From Tetrastigma voinierianum (taxonomy: Eukaryota > Streptophyta > Magnoliopsida > Vitales > Vitaceae): 64,000 nt of DNA. Positions 23,901 to 33,434 of the stretch are shown here, in pieces. The stretch covers positions 124,001-188,000 of the forward strand of contig JAEQBH010005394.1 of NCBI GenBank assembly GCA_016808115.1, read 5' to 3'. Below the pieces are notes generated by a model. It worked only from the letters and a program-made list of their open reading frames with translations. It was not told the DNA's origin and made no database searches. Positions within the stretch are counted from its first letter, which is position 1, and every line of letters starts with the position of its first letter. Both the position numbers and the translations under genes were made by a program.

Positions 23901-26559
23901 GGTCTGGCTACACAGTACTGTGTGAAAGCTTGATGGCTACCCTTTAACAGGAGATGTGTAGTGTTTTCTCTTGTTCTGCTCCTGAGTAGTTATGCAGTGG
24001 TATATTAGCAGTCTACTAGGTTCGATATATGTTTTTTTATAGATAAACATAGATACAAAAACAGGCTACAATGTATACAGGAAGTATACAGCAGCCCTAG
24101 AACAAAAACAGCCAGAGCAAAAAAACCACACCACCCTCAACTTGAGGCCAAAAAAACAGCCCTATATATGTCAGTGAAAGCTTGGATGTAATCTTCAAAT
24201 GTTAACGCAGTTCTCTTACTGAGACTTTGTGAAAGCTTGAAGTTTGACTACCCTACAACAGATGAGGATTAAAAACATTCTCCATATTTGTGTTGTTCTT
24301 ATTGTTTAGAAAGCGAGGCAACCTACTTGTTGCAGTCTTTGCTGTAAAGCTTGGGACTCAGTCTTTACACATGAAATGTAGTTTTTCATATTCAACCTTG
24401 GTGAAAAAAGTTTGAATTCCCTGCAACAGTTGAAGACAAAGTGTTTTCTTTTGTTGCTTTGTCCAAGAATTTAGGAAGCAAAAATATCAGTATCATTTAG
24501 CTTCAATTTATGTCCATAAGCTTGGGAAAGTCTTCACATGAATGCAATTGTTCGTGCTGAGACTGAATCTATTTCTGTTGCTGATTGAATGTCTTGGATT
24601 CACCCTGTACTGTTTGTGGTAGATGCAGTCAGCATTCCAAGGTTTGGATTCCCATGGAAGGTTCCTTGGTTAAGAGGAGAAAAAAAATGAGGCTGTCGAT
24701 ATCCATGACAAAACAGGGTATGATTATAATTGGCGTATGGCTTATGACTCCTAATTATTGCAGAATGTATAGCTCTTAGAGATGGTATTTTAGCTGCCAA
24801 GAACAACGGTTTTTTTAAGCTTAGAGATTGAAGGTGACTCAAAAATAGTAATAGACTGTTTTAATAAGAGGATCAGTGTCCCTTGTTCTATTAGGATATT
24901 AATCGAAGATATTTGGAAGTTATCAGAGTTTTTAAATATTTATAGTTCTCACCCTGTCTATAAAGCTAATAGAACTGCGGATTGTATCACCAAGAAAGGT
25001 ATTAGTATCAAAGATTGAAGAATTTGGATGTCAAACTTCCCTAAAGATGTCACAAATGTTAGCTTTGAAGATTACTGTGGTTCTTTATCCAATTGCCTTT
25101 GTAAGCTTAGAGTTGTGTAGTTTTCCTTCATTAAAAAAAAAATTTAAACCTTCCTACATTGGAGGCCCAAGTAATTGGGAATAAAGCCGTGTTAATTAAA
25201 GATCTTGTATCCCCCCCTCAAATGTTAACACTCAGTCTTCTATTGGTGTCATTGAGTAGTCAGTCTAATGTCATTGATTCTGCCAAATAATCTTATTCTA
25301 ATAATTCATTTGAGGATTTTTCGCTTCTTCTGGTTGTGGTTTGATGTGATTATTGCTGCAGTGCTCACCTAGAGTGGAACCTTGATGGTCTGCTAGAAAA
25401 GGTATGGGAGTATCTCGATTTAACCCGCATATACACAAAGCCTAAGGGCATGAATCCTGATTATGAAGACCCTGTAATCCTATCATCGAAAAGGAGGACA
25501 GTTGAGGACTTCTGCAGCAGAATCCACAAGGATATGCTCAAACAATTCAAGTAGTAAGTGTTCTTTCCTAATCTTCCATGTATTCTAGGATTTTGAAATT
25601 TTTTTGACAATTATTGGTGCTCTTCACATCTGTTTTATTTCCTGAAATTGATTTTTTGGAAATATGTTTTACTTAAATTATTTTTTGAAAAACTACTGCA
25701 TCTACCAGTGCCACTTTCCTATGTAGAAGGATATTTTTTTTCAATGCTGGTTATCGTAATAATTGTAGTTGGGTGGATCTGCGGTTATAGTTTTAGGTAT
25801 GTTCAGGAATGTTTTCCGAAACAGCTTTACAGCTTTTGAGAATAGTTAGTAAAACAATTTGTGATTGTTCTTTGAAACAAGATTCAAGATACTATATACT
25901 CATGTAGAATGTAAATTTAAATTGTACTTCAACCCTGAGGGGTATAGCTCAGTTAGTCTGAGTCTAAGGCCTTTGGATTTATCCTATGGTCATTGGTTTG
26001 AGTCTCCTTATGGTCACTGGATGTTTACTTGGCCGTTAATTTCAGGGTCCCATGGGATTAGTCGAGGTAGGTACAAGCTGGCCTGGACAACCATAGTTAT
26101 ATAATAATAATAATAATAATAAATTGTACTTCATATTCCAATTATACTAAAAAACGTATAAAGACACCTAAAATATGGTTTTTTTTTTTGTAAATCCAGT
26201 GTCAGAACGAAATATTTGAAAACCGTTTTCTATCAAAGTCTATCAAATGTGCCCTTTTTGTTTAAAAGAAATGCTTTCAAAAACAATCTCCAAACAAGGC
26301 CCTATGCAAATGAATATCTGTAGTAAATGTTGAATCCTAATGCATTTTGTGGCTAAATATTGCAGTGCACTGGTCTGGGGATCAAGCGTAAAACATAAGC
26401 CCCAAAGAGTTGGCAAGGTTGATTTTATGGACTGAATTCCACAAAAATCCCCATTTCATTTCATTGTATTTGATCTTAATTTACATTTGGTCCTCTTTCG
26501 CAAACCAGGAGCATGAACTCGAAGACGAAGATGTTGTTCAGATTATCAAAAAGGTGTGA
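17982..26559 (+). CDS. DRG: Developmentally regulated GTP-binding protein, DRG1 subfamily, ten exons
   Basis: An OBG-type GTPase that acts in the cytosol on translating ribosomes; plant DRG1-type proteins need a DFRP partner. Exons: 17982-18023, 18693-18746, 19400-19575, 19651-19722, 20702-20761, 21562-21671, 22684-22978, 25362-25553, 26366-26417, 26509-26559. All junctions are GT-AG. Visible motifs: G1 GFPSVGKST (19516-19542), G2 [12 protein letters not shown]3 [19 protein letters not shown]4 NKID (22912), G5 SAHLEW across exons 7/8, then the C-terminal TGS region ending [12 protein letters not shown]. The exon total is 1104 nt, matching the usual length of about 369 residues. Problems as read: exon 2 has a +1/-1 pair exposing TAA; exon 3 has indels in the glycine-rich linker; exon 7 meets TAG at 22934 and has lost bases afterwards. 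Exons 4-6 and 8-10 look clean. It is closest by memory to At4g39520. Confidence 0.9.
20891..21049 (+). repeat. 80-bp tandem duplication in DRG intron 5
   Basis: Copy 1 (20891-20970) and copy 2 (20971-21049) are nearly identical, each running from TATGCATGTATGTAAG to GGAAGGAGTTGT or GAGAAGGAGTTGT. It follows a short CA/TA microsatellite. It has no effect on the exons. Confidence 0.88.
23300..23475 (+). mobile_element. Possible SINE remnant in DRG intron 7
   Basis: A GGGTTCAAGTCTTCC box resembles the tRNA B-box, followed about 90 bases later by an A-rich end (TTATTTAAAAAAAA). The A-box is not convincing and no target duplication was found. Confidence 0.3.
24030..24180 (-). mobile_element. Possible retroposon 3' tail in antisense, DRG intron 7
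   Basis: A T-rich start (TTTTTTTATAGATAAACA) followed by ACAATGTATACAGGAAG and CAGCCCTAGAACA resembles the poly-T plus 'TGTATAC' arrangement of the minisatellite units at 30.3-31.5 kb. Read on the minus strand it would be the A-tailed end of a LINE or SINE. Family not identified. Confidence 0.3.
24590..25146 (+). pseudogene. 5'-truncated LINE: RNase H-like 3' end in DRG intron 7
   Basis: From about 24770 the plus strand reads as the plant L1-type C-terminal RNase H domain: [24 protein letters not shown], then [13 protein letters not shown] and the closing [10 protein letters not shown] region, with a few frameshifts. It ends at a poly-A-like tail (CATTAAAAAAAAAA, 25131-25142). This is the last part of a non-LTR retrotransposon ORF2, cut off upstream by 5' truncation as usual for LINE copies. 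It sits in the sense orientation in the intron. Target duplications were not found. Confidence 0.75.
25932..26119 (+). mobile_element. Au-type SINE with target-site duplication, DRG intron 8
   Basis: A tRNA-derived head with A-box TAGCTCAGTTAG (25945-25956) and B-box GGTTTGAGTCT (25995-26005) is followed by a body with GGTCCCATGGGATTAGTCGA and AAGCTGGCCTGGACA, which are hallmarks of the plant Au SINE family as I recall it. The tail is a TAA/ATA repeat. TAAATTGTACTTCA flanks it on both sides (25918-25931 and 26120-26133), a 13-14 bp duplication typical of LINE-mediated insertion. The B-box has TTTGAGTC instead of TTCGAGTC, as in an ageing copy. Confidence 0.88.
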
Positions 26560-27246
26560 GTTTTGGCCTCAAATTCAGTCACGAATCCACGTTTGCGCGT
26601 GGAAGGAGATTTTCCGGGTGAGTAAAGCTTCCATGTCTAGATTGCTTTGCTTCAAAACTTTGCAAAATAGAGCATGCATCATCCTCTCTGTTTCTTGGTG
26701 AATTAGGTAGAAGATAAAGACAGCTTGATGTGTAATTAAGCCATTTTGTTGTCAAGCTCTTTTTTACCAGGATTGTATTGTGTATGATCTTTACACTGTA
26801 AGGTTATAAATTGGACAGAAAAGGACTTATATAAACCATTGGATTGATGGGCATTTAATCTTACATTTGCACTGTAGAAAATTTTTGTAACCTATTGTCA
26901 GCTTTTTGATGAAATGTTTCAAAGTTATTATAACTAATGGGATTTAAGCTTTTTGATGGATGGTCTCTGAGAATAGGTCAAAACTGCTTATCTTGTTTGG
27001 GGAACCATTCCTAAAAACAGTTTCAAATTGTCATTAGAAGGAAACTTTGTCTTTGAGAACTCAGATATAGAAAAAGTTTTTTAGAAACTTATTTTATTTA
27101 ATAAAGGTATCATATACTAAAAGTATTTGGAATTGTATGTCAGGATTTGTACTTAAAATGCTTTATTTTAGAATATATATTTTCATGAGATGCTTGAGAT
27201 AAGGTTCGTTAAATGCAGGAAAATCTTTTAAGTCGTATTATCACAG

Positions 27247-27346
27247 GTATCACCATCTGAGTCAGAGGGATCGCGAGGTGGTAAAGTTTCTGCAATGGAA
27301 GCAGTCAGCATTCTTATGACTCAAACTCAATACCGCCAGTTCAAAA
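27247..27346 (+). other. Possible orphan exon
   Basis: A 100-nt open stretch is preceded by a CAG acceptor and followed by GTATGA. It encodes VSPSESEGSRGGKVSAMEAV and then SILMTQTQYRQFK, which looks like genuine protein composition rather than noise in AT-rich DNA. I do not recognise the protein, and no neighbouring exon was found on either side. It could be a relic of a lost gene or a chance frame. Confidence 0.3.
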
Positions 27347-27458
27347 GTATGAGAGGAATTTCGAATACATAAATTGTTTTTAAAAACTGATTTCAATTAA
27401 AATTTTGTCAAATAATTTAATATTCAGTGGGTTTAAATGGAAGGTGGGAGAAAGAGAG

Positions 27459-27463
<5 letters not shown>

Positions 27464-27491
<28 letters not shown>
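27464..27491. repeat. (AG)14 microsatellite
   Basis: Uninterrupted AG/GA dinucleotide run of 28 bases in the DRG-NOI intergenic region. Confidence 0.95.
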
Positions 27492-28539
27492 CATGGGGAC
27501 CAGACATCACCGGTCAAGCTGAAGGGCTCGGCCTTTGATGTGTGTGCCCGTGGATAGATTCGGTGCCAGCTTAACTAATGTATTTCTTCTTCCCTCTCTA
27601 ATGGTTTTCCTGCCCATATTCTCAACGAGTACCGAGTAATGTTGAATGAAATTAGTTGGTTTTGACTCCCTCTTTTTTTTCACCTGGGCTTTTGGTTGGT
27701 GGCATATGGCGTATGGGTGGGTTTGAAAATGAGGTTAGTTGCACTTTAGCTGGCTTAGCTTGCACATTGCCATTGGGTTGGAGTTATTAGTTAAGCACAT
27801 GATCTAACTTCATATCCCTAACATCATCTACTATTCATTATATTATTTTGAATTAAACCTTTGGTGAACAACTTATTCTAATTTCTGATAATCATATCTT
27901 GGAATATTCCTTCCACTGTTTTTACATAAAATTTTTAGAGAAAAATCAAGCCCAAATAGTTAAAAAATCAATTATAGTGTTTTTTTTTTTTTTTTTTGAC
28001 AATTAGGACTCTTGGGATCTCTCTCATCTTATGCCCTGCATTTTAGAAAACATTGAGTGTTGTATCATATGAATTAGACATGATGGGCATCAAATATAGT
28101 ATTTATTTTTGAAGAGACTTAAAAATCTGTTGGTAGCTTATTTTCAAATACAGTATTTGAAACTCTTCACTAATGTTTCGTACAACAAAAATCTATTTAG
28201 AAAGAATTCAGGTTCTTATCATTAAATGGTGCACAAAAAACACTTCCAAAAGTGCTTTAAGTTTTTTTTTTTTGGTTACCAGGAATCATTCAAAAACGAG
28301 CCTTAAGATCAGATGTATCTATCAGCAACAGATTGAACAGTTCAAAGAAGCAGAAGAAAACAAAACAAAATGAAGAATAAATTATCATCACATTCAGACA
28401 TTTTCATTCCAGTCTCTGTCTGAAAAGAGTAATGTTAAGAAAAGAAAAGAAAACAAAGCAAAAGCAAGGGGGAGTGTTAATCAATCCTCTCTAATACATA
28501 ATCATTACAGTATTGGAATACCATTGATGGATGAATATC

Positions 28540-31500
28540 TCATGCTTTTACACAACACCTGAAGCAGCTGAGAATGCTCCTCCTTCCCTGCTAGAAAAAA
28601 AAAAAAAACCCGAAAAAAGGGATAATGTCAAAGACATATTGATCAAACACCTAGATTCATTGAGACATGCAGAGGAAACCAAAATCATTCAACTTTTAAT
28701 ACTGTAATGACTCAACTCTTCACCCGATATTGTCCGGTTCAGGACTATAGTGACAAGCACACGACTTCCCACTAGCCTCGCGGTTTTGCTTCTCTGTTAG
28801 ACCTACGCCCTCAAGAAAATATCTCGATAGTGTTGAGTAAAGTCTTACATATATAGAGCTTAACCTTCTTTTTTCTAGAGGATGTGGGACACCACAATCC
28901 ACCACCTTAGGGCACATCTCCAGCTAGAGATCAAGCCATGATACCATTTGTAATGACACAACTCTTCACCCGATATTGTCCAAGTCAAGGCTGCAGTGGC
29001 AAACACACAGCTTCCCACCAGCCTGTCCCAGTTTTGCTTCTTTGTTGGGCCTATTCCCTCAAGAAAAAGACTTTTAGTTAAAGTCTTACATATATGGACT
29101 TTAAGCTTCCTCTCTCTAGACGATGTGGGACACCACAGACACCATTTCTCGTATTTTATAATTTGTGTTGGGTTAAGCTATAAAAAGCTCATTCTCATAT
29201 GAGAACGAGTTTTACACCGTTAGATGATGATTTTATTCATTGAGATCTATATGGTGTAAAACTCGTTCTCATATGAGAACGAGCTTTTTATAGCTTAACC
29301 CTTTGTTTTATCGATCATTAAAGGACAAATAAGAAACACAAAGGGTTCAGCTATAAAAAACTCGCTCTTATAGGAGAACGAACTTTTTATAGCTTAACCC
29401 TAAAACAAAACAAAACAAAACCAAACAAATTCTGTATGTGTATCCCAAGACAAAACGAATACTTCTAAAACATAGAGAATGAAATAATAACATATACGCC
29501 ATAAATCAAGTTGTACTCTATAGCTTTTAAAAATATGCTGCATGTGCACCCCCTTAGATGTAGCCAAGGCATAAATCAAAGCCTTCTCGAATATGTATAA
29601 TTACAAAACTACCCTTCCATCGCTACGCATGCATCTCCATTGCACCAGTTGCAGTCAAGTCCCTCACCCCAAGTTTTCTCAAACTTTTTTTCACATGATC
29701 CTATACTTATCCTATGGTCCACATTCCATTGCTATGTCTACCCAGCATCACATGAGGCCACTCTCTTAAGATTCAGCTAATGACTCGGTTTGATACGACT
29801 CAAATCTTTATAAGATAAATAAACAGCCGTTCGTTTTGTACTTTAATGTTGTTTTAAAATATCAATGTCAGTGTCGAGCGATTTAAGAACACATATAAAC
29901 CAACAACTAGCTCTGTCAGCTCTGAAGTGTTAACATCACTCCATGTTACTACAACTGATATGAAGGAAAGAAACCTTTTGTGGTATACAATATTTCTGTG
30001 GACGGCAATATCCATCTTCTTTTCTTTTCTTTTCCTTTCCTTTCTAGGAGGGCATCTCTTAATTTGGCCCATTTACCTAAAACCGATCATTAGACATGAA
30101 AATCCATGACACGAACATGTGCGCGTCATCTGGGGATCCCATACTAATAGATCTTAGAAACTATTCGAGCTTATTTTTTTAAAGCGGTATTGGGAAGTTA
30201 TCGGTTGCTACGTACTAGCTAGAGTGGACCACTGGTTCAATTGATTTAACGATAGAACCTTCTCCATCCCCAACCACATGAACCACACAACCAAGCTTAT
30301 ACATTCATCCGTTACTTTATTTGTTTTTTTAATGGACAGATTTTCGTTAAAAAAAAAAAGATGTCAAAACAACCCCAAAAAGAGTTTACAAGATGTATAC
30401 AACGGGAGCCTCAAGGCCTAATTATACAATGGGAACCCCAACCCTAAAAAGATTTCCATATGTTACTTTATTTGTTTTTTTATGGCCAAAAAGATTTTCA
30501 TCTGCCAAAACAACCCCAAAAAGAGTATACAAGATGTATACAACGGGAACCTCAAGGCCTAATTACAACGGGAGTCCCAAGGCCTAATTATACAATGGGA
30601 ACCCCAACCCCAAAATGATTTTCATATGTTACTTTATTTGTTTTCTTTTTCTTTTTTCTTTTTTATGGACAAAATGATTTTCATTAAAAAAGAACTACCA
30701 AAACAACCCCAAAATTATATAAGATGTATACAACGGGGAGCCTCAAAGATTCAGTATACAATGGGAACCCCAAGCTAAGATTTCCATATGTTACTTTATT
30801 TGTTTTTATGGCCAAAAAGATTTTCATATGCCAAACAACCCCAAGAGTATACAAGATGTATACAGCCGGGAACCTCAAGGCTAATTACAGCGAGGAGTCC
30901 CAAGGCTAATTATACAATGGGAACCTTCAACCCCAAAATGATTTTCATATGTTACTTTATTTGTTTTCTTTTCTTTTTCTTTTTCTTTTTTATGGACAAA
31001 ATGATTTTCATTAAAAAGAACTACCAAAACTTGAAAGAATATACAAGATGTATTCTTGAGGCCTCAAGGCCTAATTACAACGAAGCCCCCAAGGCCTAAC
31101 CATACAATGGGAGCCCCAACCCCAAAAAGATTTCCATATGTTACTTTATTTGTTTTTTTAAGGACAAAAAGATTTTCATCTGCCAAAAACAACCCTAAAA
31201 AGAGTATATAAGATGTATACAACGAGAATCTCAAGGCCTAATTATACAATGGGAACCCCAACCCCAAAATGATTTTCATATGTTACTTTATTTGTTTTCT
31301 TTTTATTTTTTATTTTTTATGGACAAAATGATTTTCATTAAAAAGGAACTATCAAACCAACCCCAAAAAGAGTATATAAGATGTATACAACGGGAGCCTC
31401 AAGGCCTAATTACAACGAAGCCCCCAAGGCCTAACCATACAATGGGAGCCCCAACCCCAAAACAGATTTCCATATGTTACTTTATTTGTAAATAGCATAT

Positions 31501-33434
31501 ACTACTTATATGGATGTTCAATTCAATTCATAACAACCAATTAGTAGCAGTTTCAATGGCTGTTCTCTGCCTTATTTATGACTACCAAATACTAGTTGTG
31601 TATCCCATACATTCAACACAGAATGATATATGTAATATAGAATAAAGCCGCAAAGCGCTAGGAGTAGATTTTACACGTGGGGAGTGGCTCGATGGTAATG
31701 GTGATGATCGATGCACTTTGGTGTCGGTGTCCGCATCGGCATTGGTGGTTGGCGGAGCCACGAGCTCTTCTTCATTACCGAGACTCGCCCTTGAGACATC
31801 CCTCTTGTTCTGCTTCCTCATTTCCCTGATTTTTGAGAAGTCCAGCGAGTAATCGGGGACCTGTCCCTTTTGATCCCAGTCTCCGAATTGTGGTACAGAT
31901 AGCCATGGAGCAACTTTCTGCATAAGAAATGGAATGGAAATTTATTATTGTTCACCAGCCTAAAAGAATAATTTCTTCTTGCAATTCCTAAGCTATATAC
32001 ATTCTCAACCAAACTGATCCACCAAAATGGAAACACCTTTCAAGAATCATCGAGTCAAGGAAACAATAAGATAAGAGGATAGTGATGATGACCCACTCAA
32101 CATTGGAATTGGAGAGTCAAAAACTCAAATGGGGCCTAACCAATAAGGAAACAAACACACCATTGGAAGGAGCCTAAAAAAAATTCGACTCCTACGATTT
32201 AATATGAATATCATGTCTTTTAACACTTTGTCTCACGTGCAGTCCCATACCGACACGTGGAAAGTCAAATAAACCAAATAGAATAATACTCAAATGGGGG
32301 AATAAATTGTGGAGAAGTGGTTTGAATCAAGCTCTGATACTAGGTTAAACGAACAACTCTCCTAAATGATCAAGCCAAACCAAGTATGTTAAACTTGGAA
32401 CTCTCCTAAAAGATCAAGTTTATAGGATTTGGGTTTAATATGAATATCATGATTTAACATGAACAAAAGATCAAACAATTAGATGAAATCAAACGAAAAG
32501 GGTGATGATCTGAAAACATGAAAAGCTTATTGAAACCCAGAATTTAGAATGAAGGACATATGATCTGAAAACCTCAGAGTTCATCACAAACCCCCAAAAT
32601 TGAAGTGAAAAAATAGTGAGGATCTCAGGTTCATGATAAGATCCTAAGGGCCCTGAGAAAATCATGATACTCAATCTGATCTTTCCTAACCAATGATGCT
32701 CAATCTTTTCAGGTGTCTACCAAGGATTATTTGTGGAATTTTAAAACAAAAAAAGTTAAATATTTTCTCAAACAGTCCAGCTGTTCTCTTCTTCCTCTCA
32801 CATTCCTTACCTAATCAAGCCAAAAAAGTACTCCACAGAATCCCAGTTCTAGATTATTTTCTTCCGCCCAACAATTTTGAAATTTTGCCAAAATTGAAGA
32901 ATAGTCTAACTCTACGACAGACGTTTGAATTTTAGAAAGTAAAAAAAAAAAAAAAGTCATTCGTCAGAACTGATCAAACCCATTGATTAGAATTATGAAT
33001 GGGAAAAGGTAAAGGTGACAGCTTGGACAGACCCATTCTCAGCTATGCAATGGCATGATGATAGTATTATTCCAACCCATAGAAAAACTAAAATCAACCA
33101 ATAAACCCATCTTCAGAGAAGCATTTTCCGATTTCCCAACCAAAAAATTTTAAGAAAAAAAAGTTGATCCCCATATTTGTTTGATTTCCAGAACCAGTAC
33201 TGAGCTTCCTTTTTCTTGTACTAATTAGTCAGTGCTACTTCTTCGAAATCAATAAACCCAAAAAAACCAAAAACCAAAAAAACCAAATTCAAGTTCAATT
33301 CTGAACCCATTAAACTTCACACCTCCCAGACTGCAGCAGAACCCCAAACATTTATTTTCTTTTCAAATTTCTCAGCAACCAAACACGAAAACAGAAACAA
33401 TAAGAAAGAGAATCACCTCCTTGCGGTCTTCCAT
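28540..33434 (-). CDS. Small NOI/RIN4-type membrane-associated protein, three exons
   Basis: Minus-strand exons: 33434-33417 (MEDRKE), 31917-31675 (81 codons) and 28590-28540 (ending RRSILSCFRCCVKA, stop). The product is about 103 residues. Exon 2 carries the NOI core: APWLSVPQFGDWDQKG, then PDYSLDFSKIREMRKQNKRD and SRASLGNEE. The VPQFGDW motif fits the VPxFGxW site cut by the bacterial effector protease AvrRpt2 in RIN4-family proteins. The terminal CFRCC cluster is the usual S-acylation site that anchors these proteins to the plasma membrane. Donor and acceptor sites are GT-AG and the frame is intact throughout. The exon 3 acceptor may be TAG at 28591-28593 or the following CAG. Intron 2 is about 3.1 kb and full of repeats. 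By memory the closest Arabidopsis relatives are At5g64850 and At5g09960. No base damage is seen, unlike the other genes here. Confidence 0.85.
28703..29137 (-). mobile_element. TRIM element (miniature LTR retrotransposon) in NOI intron 2
   Basis: Two direct LTRs, 28703-28896 and 28949-29137, both start TGTAATGAC and end GATGTGGGACACCACA on the plus strand. They flank only 52 bases. On the minus strand the inner sequence begins AATGGTATCATGG, a match to the tRNA-Met primer-binding site TGGTATCA, and ends with a purine-rich AAGGTGGTGGAT next to the 3' LTR, so the element points to the minus strand, the same as the host gene. The LTR phrases GATATTGTCC and GATGTGGGA are typical of the widespread plant TRIM family (Katydid-like). 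No coding capacity. The flanks AATAC and GACAC do not form a clean duplication. Confidence 0.85.
29170..29301. mobile_element. MITE with 49-bp terminal inverted repeats in NOI intron 2
   Basis: The left arm 29170-29218 (GGGTTAAGCTATAAAAAG…) and right arm 29253-29301 (…CTTTTTATAGCTTAACCC) are near-perfect inverted repeats around a 34-bp core. Each arm itself holds the palindrome CTCATATGAG. The flanks TTTGTGTT (29162-29169) and TTTGTTTT (29302-29309) look like an 8-bp target duplication with one mismatch, as for hAT-type MITEs. Transcription would give a strong hairpin. Confidence 0.85.
29343..29400. mobile_element. Second, core-deleted copy of the same foldback element
   Basis: This begins GGGTTCAGCTATAAAAAACT and ends GAACTTTTTATAGCTTAACCC, with only TATAGG between the arms. 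It is the same terminal sequence as the MITE 42 bp to the left, but with the core and the inner part of the arms gone. Confidence 0.75.
30312..31489. repeat. 1.2-kb minisatellite of about seven units in NOI intron 2
   Basis: Units are marked by AAGATGTATAC, starting at 30391, 30532, 30722, 30854, 31046, 31211 and 31379. Spacing is 141, 190, 132, 192, 165 and 168 bp, so short and long units alternate at first. Each unit has ACAATGGGA(A/G)(C)CCCAA, CATATGTTACTTTATTTG, a T-rich run, GATTTTCAT and AACAACCCCAAAA. The short frames inside it are repeat artefacts. The T-run plus ATTTTCATTAAAAA resembles the end of a retroposon in antisense, suggesting that a retroposon tail was amplified. Confidence 0.88.

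Larger units (their letters stand above)
26560..28480. other. Intergenic region between convergent DRG and NOI genes
   Basis: This includes the DRG 3' flank (26560-26900) and the NOI 3' flank. Contents: a possible orphan exon (27247-27346), a GA microsatellite (27464-27491) and a poly-T run (27979-27997). The rest is AT-rich spacer. Confidence 0.5.

Noticed and set aside
25930..26010. Possible tRNA gene
   Set aside because: A- and B-boxes are present but belong to the Au SINE head; no cloverleaf stem or proper acceptor end.
30393..31495. Several 60-100 codon frames with repeated peptides
   Set aside because: Artefacts of the minisatellite units, on both strands.
31582..31674. Continuation of NOI exon 2 to a stop at 31582 as the real C-terminus
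   Set aside because: The tail is unlike the family, whereas the exon at 28590-28540 gives the expected RRSILSCFRCC ending with proper splice sites. An alternative transcript remains possible.
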